Part shown: positions 56,106-64,000 of the stretch, in pieces
How the letters are laid out: every line of letters begins with the position of its first letter
Position numbering within the stretch: position 1 is the first letter of the stretch
DNA from: Acholeplasma equifetale ATCC 29724
GTDB taxonomy: Bacteria; Bacillota_I; Bacilli_A; Acholeplasmatales; Acholeplasmataceae
Assembly (NCBI RefSeq): GCF_000687735.1
Contig: NZ_JHXL01000001.1
Span: forward strand, 186,001 to 250,000
Direction: 5' to 3'
DNA: 64,000 nucleotides
The notes under the pieces: model-generated
The model's input: only the letters and a program-made list of their open reading frames with translations
The model's database searches: none
Told to the model about the DNA's origin: nothing
Position numbers and translations under genes: made by a program

Positions 56106-56909
56106 TTATCCAAGTGCAACATCAAGAATCATCATAATAACAAAACCAACCATAACACTCCAAGTTCCCCAGTGGGAATCTTCACTTAAGTGTGCTCCAG
56201 GAATTAATTCTTCTGCAACTACATACATCATAGCACCTGCTGCAAATGATAAAAACCAAGGCATTAAAGTTGTTAATGAACTTGCAAGTATAATACCAAC
56301 TAAAGCAGCAATTGGTTCAATTATCCCCGAGAAAACTCCATATGCAAAAGCTTTATTTCGACTTCCTAACTCTTCAGCCATTGGAAGTGAAACTGCTGCA
56401 CCTTCTGGGAAGTTTTGAAGACCAATACCAATTGCTAATCCTAATGCAGATGCAAATGACGCTGCTTGCACAGTACCCTGTGTGGCTAATGCTACCCCGA
56501 AGGCAAATCCGACAGCTAATCCTTCTGGTACATTATGAATCGCAATAGCTAAAAAAAGCTTTGTAGATCGAGATAATTTATTTTTAACCCCTTCTTCCTG
56601 TTTGGAATCATTATGGAAATGTGGAACAATTTTATCGATTCCAAATAAGAATAAGCCTCCTAACAAGAAGCCTAAAGTTGCAGGTAAAAATGCTAAATTA
56701 CCTAAAAAATCACTTTGCTCAATTGATGGGATTAATAAAGACCAAATACTTGCAGCAATCATAATACCTGCTGCAAATCCTAAGAATATTGTATTTAATT
56801 TTTCAGAAATACCATTTCTAAATAAATATATAAGCGCAGAGCCTGCGCTTGTCATTATAAAAATAAATGACACTCCAAAGATAATCATCTGTGTATTGTC
56901 CAAAATCAT
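56106..56909 (-). CDS. ZIP family metal transporter
   Basis: About 267 residues and eight helices of the ZIP (ZupT/GufA) family importing zinc, iron or manganese. The binuclear metal site motifs are HNVPEGLAVG and QNFPEGAAVS, with EELIPGAH in a later helix. The start is uncertain: GTG 56912, ATG 56909 and TTG 56903 are adjacent, with AAGCGGTG upstream. TATAAT on the minus strand (56927-56932) with TG before it is a plausible promoter. Confidence 0.92.
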   Translation of the reverse strand: MILDNTQMIIFGVSFIFIMTSAGSALIYLFRNGISEKLNTIFLGFAAGIMIAASIWSLLIPSIEQSDFLGNLAFLPATLGFLLGGLFLFGIDKIVPHFHNDSKQEEGVKNKLSRSTKLFLAIAIHNVPEGLAVGFAFGVALATQGTVQAASFASALGLAIGIGLQNFPEGAAVSLPMAEELGSRNKAFAYGVFSGIIEPIAALVGIILASSLTTLMPWFLSFAAGAMMYVVAEELIPGAHLSEDSHWGTWSVMVGFVIMMILDVALG

Positions 56910-56998
56910 CACCGCTTTCTTTATACATTATAGCAATTTTCAGAAAATTTTACATTTAATATCATTAATTAAATGAAATATATTTTTTTATGTTTAGT

Positions 56999-57928
56999 TT
57001 ATTCAATGTTATGAATTATATCTTCAAAATCCTTTGGTAAAGGTGCTTTTAAATCTTTATGGTTAAGATATTCTGCTATACCTGATAAACGATTAAAAGT
57101 AATACGACTATGATGAAGACAAAGCGTTTTAAATTGATCTTCTCTACCATACTTATGATCACCAACTAAAGGGTGATTTATACTAGATAAATGCACTCTA
57201 ATTTGATTGGATCTACCTGTTTTTAGTGTTACTTTTAAGAGTGTATATTTACCAAATCTTTGAATAACTTCATATTGAGTGATCGATTTTTTTCCACTCT
57301 CTTCAACATGTACTAAACCACGTTTCTCATCTTTAACAAGATTACTTACAATTTCACCATCTTCTTTAAGATCACCATGTGCAAGTGCCATATACTCTCT
57401 TATGACTGTATTATCGTGTAGGGCTTTACTTAATTTTTGATGAATTTCTTGTTTTTTCGCGAAAATAACTACACCACTTGTATTCTTATCAATTCGATTA
57501 ATTGGACTTGGCACATATGCACGAGATTTTGGATCAAATTCTTGTTTTTCATAAAGATATGTTAAAACTTGATTATTTAGTGTATTATTTTGTTCATGTA
57601 TATCAGGATGTACTAAAATAGCACGTTTTTTGTTGATTACTAGAATATTTTCATCTTCATATATAATAGAGCTTGTTAATGGAACTTTTACAAATTTGTA
57701 TTCCGTAATAAATTCATTTTTTTGATCAGTTGTTAAAAAAATAGTAATCTCATCATCAATATTGAGAATGTAATCCACATCCACCTTTTTATGATTTACT
57801 CTAACGTCTTTCAGCCTAAAAAGACGATAAATAAAACTAAGAGGTGCATTAGATAACTGCTTTTTTAAATATTTATCGATTCTATTATTTGCGTCAATCT
57901 CAGTGACAGTAAAAATTAGTTTTTCCAT
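56999..57928 (-). CDS. RluC/RluD-type pseudouridine synthase
   Basis: A 309-residue enzyme. An S4 RNA-binding domain (about 14-70) precedes the catalytic domain with INRIDKNTSGVVIFAK (catalytic Asp), VIREYMALAHG and TGRSNQIRVHLSSI. It isomerises uridines in 23S rRNA or tRNA, and the exact site is not predictable. There is no ribosome site before the ATG. A TATGAT -10-like box ends only about 11 bases upstream, so the mRNA may be leaderless. Confidence 0.93.
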   Translation of the reverse strand: MEKLIFTVTEIDANNRIDKYLKKQLSNAPLSFIYRLFRLKDVRVNHKKVDVDYILNIDDEITIFLTTDQKNEFITEYKFVKVPLTSSIIYEDENILVINKKRAILVHPDIHEQNNTLNNQVLTYLYEKQEFDPKSRAYVPSPINRIDKNTSGVVIFAKKQEIHQKLSKALHDNTVIREYMALAHGDLKEDGEIVSNLVKDEKRGLVHVEESGKKSITQYEVIQRFGKYTLLKVTLKTGRSNQIRVHLSSINHPLVGDHKYGREDQFKTLCLHHSRITFNRLSGIAEYLNHKDLKAPLPKDFEDIIHNIE

Positions 57929-58016
57929 GTTTATATGATATCATATTACTTTTAATGTTGAAAGATTCAATATTCTTCTTTTCTTTGATGTTTATAATCT
58001 GATTAATTAATACGAA

Positions 58017-58057
58017 AAAAGACATACTAGAAAATTAATTCTTAGTATGTCTTTTAT
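58017..58057. terminator. Terminator of the M42 peptidase gene
   Basis: AAAAGACATACTA pairs with TAGTATGTCTTTT around 13 bases, part of which can extend the stem. It is functional-looking on the minus strand, and the opposite strand also carries T. Confidence 0.85.
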
Positions 58058-58074
58058 ATTGGAAATAAATAATT

Positions 58075-59109
58075 CTATAAAATTAAATATGCATAAATCA
58101 ATTTCAATGTATTTTCAATACCCTTGATATGCGTTCTTTCCATACCATGAGATGCACTTACACCACTACCTATTAATGCACCTTTCATATCAACCCCAGC
58201 TCTTCTTGCAGCACCAATATCACTACCATAGAATGGGAATATGTCAACTGTATATGATATATGATGTTCTTTTGCAAGATTAATTAATCGTGTTGTAAGT
58301 TCATAATCATATGGTCCTCCTGAATCTTTAGCACAAATGGATACAGCGTATTCACTTCCAGCTAAATCAAGACCTATACACCCCATATCTAATGTGACAA
58401 ATTCATCAATATTCTTATCAACAATAGAAGCTCCATGACCAACTTCTTCGTATGTTACAAAATAAATCTTAGTGTCATACTTAAATTTTATTTTATGTTC
58501 AGATGCATATTTTAATAGCATTAACAATATAACCACTGATGCTTTATCATCAACAAATCTAGTCTTTAAGAAAAGTGAATCAGTAATTGTAAATTTTGTG
58601 TCATATGCAACAATATCTCCGTTTTGAATACCTAACTTAAGAACATCATCTTTTGAATAAACTTCTTCATCTAATCTTACTTCTAATTCATCAATGTCTC
58701 TTGATTTAGTATTAGCATCTTTATATACATGTACTGCTGGTGATGTTGAAAGTATTGTACCTGTGTATTTTCTTCCATCTCTAGTATATATTACACAGTA
58801 TTCACCATCTAATGTTGGTGTAATCGGCCCACCTAAAGTTGTTAATGCTAATTTACCATTTGGTTTAATCGAACGAACCATTAATCCTAAAGTATCACAA
58901 TGTGCTGATGTTGCAACAAGTTTTGATGAATCATTACCTTTTATAAAAACTTCTAAAGTCCCATTATTTAATATTTTTGATTCATAACCATAAGAATCAA
59001 CATAACTCTTAACTAATTGAATGATATTTTTTGTGTAACCAGTCGGAGAATCACATTTAAAAACATCTTCTGCTAAACTTTTAAAATCATCTAAATTGAA
59101 CTTAATCAT
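58075..59109 (-). CDS. M42 family metallopeptidase (glutamyl/deblocking aminopeptidase type)
   Basis: A 344-residue M42 aminopeptidase. The metal ligands are in SAHCDTLGLM, FVDDKASV, TYEEVGHGAS, TLDMGCIG and ASHGMERTHIKGIENT. These enzymes form large tetrahedral cytosolic assemblies that trim peptides. AAAGGAG precedes the ATG. With PepV and the M16 pair it adds to a peptide-degrading set. Confidence 0.94.
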   Translation of the reverse strand: MIKFNLDDFKSLAEDVFKCDSPTGYTKNIIQLVKSYVDSYGYESKILNNGTLEVFIKGNDSSKLVATSAHCDTLGLMVRSIKPNGKLALTTLGGPITPTLDGEYCVIYTRDGRKYTGTILSTSPAVHVYKDANTKSRDIDELEVRLDEEVYSKDDVLKLGIQNGDIVAYDTKFTITDSLFLKTRFVDDKASVVILLMLLKYASEHKIKFKYDTKIYFVTYEEVGHGASIVDKNIDEFVTLDMGCIGLDLAGSEYAVSICAKDSGGPYDYELTTRLINLAKEHHISYTVDIFPFYGSDIGAARRAGVDMKGALIGSGVSASHGMERTHIKGIENTLKLIYAYLIL

Positions 59110-59355
59110 TATATATTTCTCCTTTACATAAATATAATATCAATTAAGATATTAATCTTTTAAATTATATTTATTAACTCTATCAAAAAAGTTTGTGTAA
59201 TTTTGAATGTATAAAGTTTTTTTAGTTATTCTTATTACTTTTAAAAGTAATCTTAAACTTCTTTTATTAAAATCATACATAATGTTATATATATAAAAAT
59301 GTATTTATACAAAACTATACCTTGATATTCTTTGATATTTCTTCAATACATTATT

Positions 59356-60009
59356 TTATAAATCAATTTTCTCAAATGATTTAACAGACTTTTTATAACC
59401 TACAAAAGTAAATAATGCATATAAAATTATTCCTATGAATAGTCCTATCAATTGAATTCCTATATTATCAAAACCAAAAGAATTTAATACTTCTAATCCA
59501 GGAAAATATCTTAACGCTTCTGCAAGACCTACAACTAAAAAACCAATGATTCCAAATGAAACAAATGGTTTTCCAAAATTATATCCTGTTTTAAAAAATC
59601 CTCTTACAAAGAGTATGTTAAAACATCCGAAAATGATCAATGCGTATCCTAAAAATACTAAATTCGCGGTTAATAACGGGTTATTAACATATACTGATGC
59701 ATCTTTTAGTAAAGTCATTCTTATTAATGTAATTATTGCCATTAAAGTAAGAGTCATAAGTTCAATTGAACTTACAAAAATGAATTTTGCTTTTACAATA
59801 TCTTTTTTAGTGACTGGAAGTAAAATTGAGTATGAAATATCGTTTGATTCTCTATATGATTGAAAAGATTGAAAAATCCCTAAACATGAAAAGAATACAC
59901 CTACTAAAATCGGATATCCAGGTATAAATGTCATAAAGCCAAATGCGATAAATAAATATGATAATATGTGCGCACTCAATTTAAATTCTTTTCTTACAAG
60001 ATTAATCAT
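59356..60009 (-). CDS. ABC-2 type permease subunit
   Basis: About 217 residues with six hydrophobic helices and a short cytoplasmic start (MINLVRKEFKLSAHILSYLFIAFGF). No binding motif beyond the ABC-2 pattern is seen. The frame opens inside the ATPase gene at a TTG (60024), but GAGAGGG fits the ATG at 60009, giving a 8-base overlap. It works with the ATPase encoded just upstream. Confidence 0.87.
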   Translation of the reverse strand: MINLVRKEFKLSAHILSYLFIAFGFMTFIPGYPILVGVFFSCLGIFQSFQSYRESNDISYSILLPVTKKDIVKAKFIFVSSIELMTLTLMAIITLIRMTLLKDASVYVNNPLLTANLVFLGYALIIFGCFNILFVRGFFKTGYNFGKPFVSFGIIGFLVVGLAEALRYFPGLEVLNSFGFDNIGIQLIGLFIGIILYALFTFVGYKKSVKSFEKIDL

Positions 60010-60721
60010 GTTTGTCCCTCTCAAGTCTAAGAATAATACTTTCTAATGTTTCATTATCTTTTTTATATTTCTTAATAAAATCAACTTTACTACAAGCACC
60101 AATGATTTTACCTTTTCTTATATATACAATATCATCTGCACATTTTTCTAAGTCTGATGTTATATGTGTCGAAAACAGTATCGCAGTACCTCTTTTTTTA
60201 AGTTCAATAAAAATTTCTAATATTTCGTCTCTAGAAAAAGGATCAAGTCCACTAGTTGGTTCATCAAGAATTAATACTTTAGCATGATGACTTAAAGCCA
60301 ATAATAAATTAAACTTAACCTTCATGCCTTCTGACAATTCACTTGGCGTTTTTGAAAAATCTAATTGGAATAATTCTTTATATTCATTCATCAAGTTATC
60401 ATCCCAATTCTTATAAAACTTTTTAGTAACATTTATAATATCTATTAATTTTTTACGTGGATAATAATTTGTTGTTCCACTAGAATAACCGATTTGGTTT
60501 TTAATGATATTTTCATTATTCTTTAAATCCAATCCGAAAAACTTTACATCACCGTGTTTTGTTTTAACAATATTTAAGATAGATTTAATTGTTGTTGTTT
60601 TACCTGCACCATTTCTTCCAATAAAACCAACAATATGTCCTTCTTCAACATTGAAGCTCACATTATCTAATATAAATGTTTTATATTCTTTTGTTAGATT
60701 TTTAATTTCTATTGCATTCAT
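60002..60721 (-). CDS. ABC transporter ATP-binding protein
   Basis: A 239-residue ATPase. Walker A is GFIGRNGAGKTTT (about 32-44), the signature is ELSEGMKVKF (SEG rather than SGG) and Walker B LILDEPTSGLDP. This CcmA/YtrB-type ATPase pairs with ABC-2 permeases for drug or peptide efflux. It overlaps the AbrB gene by four bases (ATGA), with GGTGAAG as ribosome site. The three genes form one operon. Confidence 0.94.
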   Translation of the reverse strand: MNAIEIKNLTKEYKTFILDNVSFNVEEGHIVGFIGRNGAGKTTTIKSILNIVKTKHGDVKFFGLDLKNNENIIKNQIGYSSGTTNYYPRKKLIDIINVTKKFYKNWDDNLMNEYKELFQLDFSKTPSELSEGMKVKFNLLLALSHHAKVLILDEPTSGLDPFSRDEILEIFIELKKRGTAILFSTHITSDLEKCADDIVYIRKGKIIGACSKVDFIKKYKKDNETLESIILRLERDKHD

Positions 60722-60924
60722 TTGTCTTCACCTAAAATCTTTTTATATATAACATCAAATTCACTTTTAGGTGGAATTGCAATACCACGATTCTCATCAG
60801 CTAAAATAATTAAACTATCCCCTGGTTTAATATCAAAAATATCTCTTGCTTGTTTAGGTATAACGATTTGACCTTTTTCTCCAACAATAACTGACCATAT
60901 ATATTTTCCCTTATGTTTATCCAT
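60718..60924 (-). CDS. AbrB/MazE-type transcriptional regulator
   Basis: A 68-residue swapped-hairpin DNA-binding protein: SVIVGEKGQIVIPKQARDIFDIKPGDSLIILADENRG is the SpoVT/AbrB domain. It is the first gene of the ABC operon, where GntR regulators are often found in Firmicutes. A perfect palindrome sits between its promoter and its ribosome site (AAGGAGG), so it probably represses its own operon. No toxin gene accompanies it, so a toxin-antitoxin role is unlikely. Confidence 0.92.
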   Translation of the reverse strand: MDKHKGKYIWSVIVGEKGQIVIPKQARDIFDIKPGDSLIILADENRGIAIPPKSEFDVIYKKILGEDK

Positions 60925-60936
60925 TTTTACCTCCTT

Positions 60937-60952
60937 GTATAACTTGTTATAC
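60937..60952. promoter_or_regulatory. Candidate operator palindrome of the AbrB-ABC operon
   Basis: GTATAACTTGTTATAC is a perfect 7-bp inverted repeat with a 2-base centre. It is placed at the predicted transcription start and 13 bases before the abrB-type start codon. Confidence 0.7.
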
Positions 60953-60963
60953 TTTTCATACTT

Positions 60964-60992
60964 ATTATACTATTTATTATATTATAAGACAA
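60964..60992 (-). promoter_or_regulatory. Promoter of the AbrB-ABC operon
   Basis: On the minus strand TTGTCT (60987-60992), a 17-base spacer and a perfect TATAAT (60964-60969) precede the palindrome. Confidence 0.78.
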
Positions 60993-61075
60993 TTAAGAGA
61001 ATATAAAAAGTGTCTTTAATACATAAAAACTAAGTACCTGAATATAAATAATAAATTCTAATTAACGAATTTTTA

Positions 61076-61118
61076 CAAAAAAAAGATGTCAGTAGCATTA
61101 TTTGACTACAAACATCTT
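61076..61118 (-). terminator. Terminator after the frameshifted gene
   Basis: On the minus strand AAGATGT and ACATCTT pair, with an inner GTAG-CTAC helix, and run into eight T. It lies about 100 bases after the end of the frameshifted gene. Confidence 0.75.
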
Positions 61119-61216
61119 ACCAATTCAATTATCTATAAAGAGCATACTTCTGATAGATTCTTAAACAACGTTTTTATATTAAATATTTTATTTTATTACA
61201 TTTATAAAAAAATAAT

Positions 61217-61710
61217 TCACATATCATTGCAATGATATGTTTCGATTTGATTTATTATCATGTCGATGATTTCACTTGTTGTAAATTGTTCAGCATCGAT
61301 TTCATGCCCATCCTGTAGAATTAATATATTTTTTTCTTCTTCTGTTTGAATAGTAATATAAAAATCATTATTACTTTCAAGAGATGAGTGAATTTGGATT
61401 TCACAATAGTCATTTACTTCTAAAAAAAATCAATAACTAAATTATATTTTTCAACCAACAGCATAACATCCAATTCTAAACCATTAATTAGTAAATACAT
61501 GGTTTCCATCGTTGAATTTTGATCCTTGTATGCATTTATGTAACTAATAAATTCGCTTTTAATTCTTTCTTGTGTTACTTTTAATCTGGATTTATTCTTA
61601 TCTATTAACCACTTAAAAAAAATAAAACATAGGTTTTTCCATTATTTTTAATAGTATTAAATTGATACTTATCTTTTAAATTATCATCAATCTAATATAT
61701 TTTTGCTCAT
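61217..61710 (-). pseudogene. Unrecognised gene broken by several frameshifts
   Basis: Three protein-like segments in changing frames follow an ATG at 61710: MSKNILD, then DDNLKDKYQFNTIKNNGKTYVLFF, then KWLIDKNKSRLKVTQERIKSEF.. to LVIDFF, then LEVNDYCEIQIHSSLES.. to a TGA at 61217. The second and third shifts coincide with runs of eight T. Repaired, the protein would have about 165 residues, soluble and acidic, of no family I recognise. Either it is decayed, or slippage at the homopolymers yields some product. Confidence 0.65.
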
Positions 61711-61822
61711 ATTAAATATAACATTTATTACCATTAATATCCGTTTTTTAGTTGAAATATTTATATTTTTAGACTTTATCGTGTTATTTTTTTAATACAA
61801 TTTTATATAAGTATGTAACAAC

Positions 61823-62209
61823 TTAATTACGAATACATATATAAATTCGTTTACTAATTTGAAACTTACGTTTAGGTTTTAATAAACCTGTTTGTTCTCT
61901 TACTTCTTTTACATACTTAAAGAATGATGAACTTTGGACATCAAATTCAGAAAAGTCATCTTTAATCCTTTTATATAAAACGGTATTGTTTATTTGAGGA
62001 CTTATTTTCAAAATCTCAATGATGTATTGTCGATAGTTATCTAAAACATACTCATGATTCTTTTGAAAAGTCTTAAAGAATGCTTGGTCTTTGTCCCACC
62101 AGTTACAAATCGTCTTATAAGATAGGTTCAACTTTTTAGATACTTTTACTTTGGATAGCCCTAGTTCCTTATACTCTTGAAGCTTCTTGTACTCTTGTAT
62201 ACTTAACAT
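61823..62209 (-). mobile_element. Truncated IS21-type transposase (IstA N-terminus)
   Basis: The 128-residue ORF begins MLSIQEYKKLQEYKELGLSKVKVSKKL with a helix-turn-helix (LGLSKVKVSKKLNLSYKTICNWW) and ends at LLKPKRKFQISKRIYICIRN. The N-terminal HTH arrangement and the GLLKPKRKFQI segment resemble IS21-family IstA, where the DDE catalytic domain should follow. It is absent, and no IstB ATPase is nearby, so the element is dead. AGGAGG precedes the ATG. No terminal repeats could be matched. Confidence 0.65.
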
Positions 62210-62297
62210 TAATTTAACCTCCTACAGTTTGTTAGTACACAAATAGCTTTCAACCCTCATGTGACATCACTTCCTTAAATTTACCTTTATTATAGTG

Positions 62298-62320
62298 AAA
62301 AAACGGCTGCATTTATAGCC
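62298..62320 (-). terminator. Possible terminator downstream of the helicase gene
   Basis: On the minus strand GGCT pairs with AGCC around eight bases, with G-T extensions, followed by six T. It lies about 100 bases after the helicase stop. Confidence 0.5.
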
Positions 62321-62420
62321 ACCGCTCTAATATTAATAGAATAAATAAATTTAATAACTGTTTCTAATAGTAAGTTTTTATTTGTTCTATACTTCTTGTA
62401 TTTTTTCAGATTGATAACAT

Positions 62421-64000
62421 TTAAAATACAATTTTACCTACTTCAAACTGAATAAAATCATCCTCTTTTTCCAGTAATTCCCTAAATTTATCATTTACAA
62501 ATACCACACCATTTTTAATGGTAATTTCTTTTTCAAGTTGGTTTTTCTCAATAAATTTTATAACCACTTGAGATAATCCCATTTTGATAAAAGTAAGTTT
62601 TCTTTTATCATTTGTACCATAGGTAAACATATTATATTCACTTTCTTCAATAAGGCTCAAATCAAGCAATACCTTTACAAATTTTCCAAGCTTAAATCCT
62701 ACAAAATCGTCTTCAATTTTTGACTTAATGATTGATAAATTAATCTTTTCCTTTGGCGTCTTATTTTTTATATTAACATACACATTCCTAAATGGATTTA
62801 TTTCCGATGGTATTTCTCCAAAAGATTCACCTATAAAATAATATTCATTTTTTGATTTTTCAAAATATGATTTGAAAAATCTAATCTTACTTTTCAAGTC
62901 CAAATGATATACTTCTTTAACATAACTTTTATAAAAATTAATTGTTGCTTGTTGGTTCAATCTTACTAGTTCAAAATCAGTAACATTTTCACAATCATTA
63001 AAAAACACTTTGCTTATCTTATTTATTAAATCTAAACCACGAATACTAGAGATATTGGATATGTTAGCTATATGCTGTGATATTGAATCCACGTCTTTAT
63101 AAATTGAAGCAATACCGTTTTTAATCAATATTGTTTTTATATCTTTATTGAGATAATCATTAATAAAGCTGTTTTCTTGTTCTAAAATTTTTCGCCCTTT
63201 ATTATCAAGATTTGCTTTTAATAGCAAGGGGTTTTGTACTTCATCATTAACATCAGATCTTAAAAGTGATATTTTGGTTTTAATGTTTGTATTTTTTAAA
63301 CCATAATCTATAAAATGTATATCACAAAATAGTTTTGACAAGTCGTTATTTAGAAACACATCACTTAATCTGTTTATTCTTCCAACCAAATTAAATAAAT
63401 CATTTTGTTTTAACCCATAAACATCAAATATAAACATTGTATCTAATGATAAATTCATACCTTCAAGAATTGATGAATTTGATATTAATATTTTCATTCC
63501 ATGAACGGAAGTAAATTTGTTAATTAAATAATCTTTTATAACATCAGGCATTTTTCCGTGAATATAAATAATTCCAAAATTAATCAATTCAACAAGATTA
63601 TAATCATTATCCACATATTTTGAAATCATATCAGCTATTTTTTTTGTTTCCATGTCGTTAGATTGGTTTTGAATTTGAAAAGCACCCATTTTAATATTAG
63701 ATAATAATTCTTGAGAAAAATTCTCAATATCTTTAGGTCTGTTAAAATAAAAAAGGTTTTTCTTCCCAAGATTATTAAATATATAATCTAAATGGTTATC
63801 ATATTTACATCCCATGAAATAATAACTATCAACAAATCTATTATATAGTTCTACAGAACCATCTTTATTACATAAAGCAACATTAAACTCTTTTATATTA
63901 AAATCAATTTTTTTCATATCGACATTATCATTTTCAAAAAATATTAAATTATTAGCATCTTTAATCAGTGGTGATAAGTATACAACTCTATGATTAGAAT
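62421..64000 (-). CDS. Superfamily 2 helicase, C-terminal part (continues beyond the window)
   Basis: The frame is open to the window edge. The first ATG (63917) is internal, because protein-like sequence (HRVVYLSPLIKDANNL) continues upstream of it. Visible motifs are KILISNSSILEGMNLSLDTMFIFD (motif V region) and LFNLVGRINRLSDVF (motif VI), preceded by IIYIHGKMPD. The remaining 300 residues are a helical or winged-helix-like C-terminus. The N-terminal Walker A and DExH motifs must lie outside. ILEGMN plus GRINR fits Ski2/HamB-like helicases of phage defence systems, but the family is not certain. Confidence 0.75.
   Translation of the reverse strand, partial: SNHRVVYLSPLIKDANNLIFFENDNVDMKKIDFNIKEFNVALCNKDGSVELYNRFVDSYYFMGCKYDNHLDYIFNNLGKKNLFYFNRPKDIENFSQELLSNIKMGAFQIQNQSNDMETKKIADMISKYVDNDYNLVELINFGIIYIHGKMPDVIKDYLINKFTSVHGMKILISNSSILEGMNLSLDTMFIFDVYGLKQNDLFNLVGRINRLSDVFLNNDLSKLFCDIHFIDYGLKNTNIKTKISLLRSDVNDEVQNPLLLKANLDNKGRKILEQENSFINDYLNKDIKTILIKNGIASIYKDVDSISQHIANISNISSIRGLDLINKISKVFFNDCENVTDFELVRLNQQATINFYKSYVKEVYHLDLKSKIRFFKSYFEKSKNEYYFIGESFGEIPSEINPFRNVYVNIKNKTPKEKINLSIIKSKIEDDFVGFKLGKFVKVLLDLSLIEESEYNMFTYGTNDKRKLTFIKMGLSQVVIKFIEKNQLEKEITIKNGVVFVNDKFRELLEKEDDFIQFEVGKIVF

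Noticed and set aside
56035-56418. Plus-strand ORF of 127 residues opposite the ZIP gene
   Set aside because: It is antisense to the strongly conserved ZIP C-terminus and crosses a terminator hairpin.
60718-60924. AbrB-like gene as the antitoxin of a toxin-antitoxin pair
   Set aside because: No toxin-sized partner adjoins it. It overlaps an ABC ATPase gene and has a self-operator, which fits an operon repressor.
1-64000. Mycoplasma-type code with TGA as tryptophan
   Set aside because: Conserved tryptophans are TGG, and TGA ends hemW, xerD, thyA, deoD, ileS and others at the expected positions, with downstream starts overlapping them.
1-64000. CRISPR arrays, tRNA or rRNA genes
   Set aside because: No regularly spaced direct repeats, no cloverleaf with a T-loop consensus and no rRNA-like sequence were recognised by eye. 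A dedicated tRNA scan was not possible.
1-64000. XerD target (dif) near xerD
   Set aside because: No 28-base sequence resembling the Firmicute dif consensus was recognised. The site would normally be near the terminus, not at xerD.

Overview
The window reads as a chromosomal segment of a low-GC, wall-less Firmicute relative, most likely an Acholeplasma-type mollicute. The DNA is very AT-rich. TGA is used as a stop (hemW, xerD, ileS, thyA) and tryptophan is TGG, so the code is standard rather than the Mycoplasma code. Shine-Dalgarno sequences are strong, TTG and GTG starts are common, and rho-independent hairpins follow most transcription units. No peptidoglycan gene is visible, although the ftsZ, ylmE, sepF, ileS neighbourhood of walled Firmicutes is partly kept. 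The assignment to a genus is inference.

Layout. 1-5.6 kb (+): lepA, a unit of two unrecognised small ORFs separated by a terminator, then hemW-xerD-deoB. 5.6-6.95 kb: a long non-coding stretch with palindromic and direct repeats and a decayed membrane-protein ORF. 6.95-30 kb, mostly (-): yneF, rsmD-pdp, a small membrane protein, pepV-thyA-folA-plsC, an ssb paralogue, a long operon (surE, an unknown gene, deoC, deoD and the M16 pair ymfF/ymfH) behind a T-box-controlled ileS, then sepF, ylmE, ychF, ftsZ and tgt. Divergent from tgt is queT with a preQ1 riboswitch. mutY and a nitroreductase follow.

30-46 kb (-): two tandem ATPase-permease ABC fusions, a HAD phosphatase, a broken HD-GYP gene, the addB-addA nuclease-helicase, and exported proteins (a lipoprotein with InlB-like repeats, an esterase with a nonsense codon, a trypsin-like lipoprotein). 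46-50 kb: a fluoride riboswitch controlling a CPA2 antiporter, convergent with a second antiporter and an MgtC-family gene. 50-61 kb: GT8 glycosyltransferase, a GH13 glycosidase, Sir2, an SDR, a frameshifted DUF2871 gene, a ZIP transporter, a pseudouridine synthase, an M42 peptidase and an AbrB-controlled ABC exporter. 61-64 kb looks accessory: a multiply frameshifted gene, a truncated IS21-type transposase and the C-terminal part of a superfamily 2 helicase that runs off the window.

How parts work together. deoB, pdp, deoD and deoC form a deoxyribonucleoside breakdown route spread over three loci. thyA and folA are coupled for dTMP synthesis. tgt and queT serve tRNA queuosine by salvage, but this Tgt lacks all four expected zinc ligands. 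FtsZ and a short SepF could form a minimal division apparatus. At least five genes between 35 and 62 kb are broken by nonsense codons, internal deletions or homopolymer frameshifts, which suggests active gene decay or, for the homopolymer cases, sequencing error or slippage.
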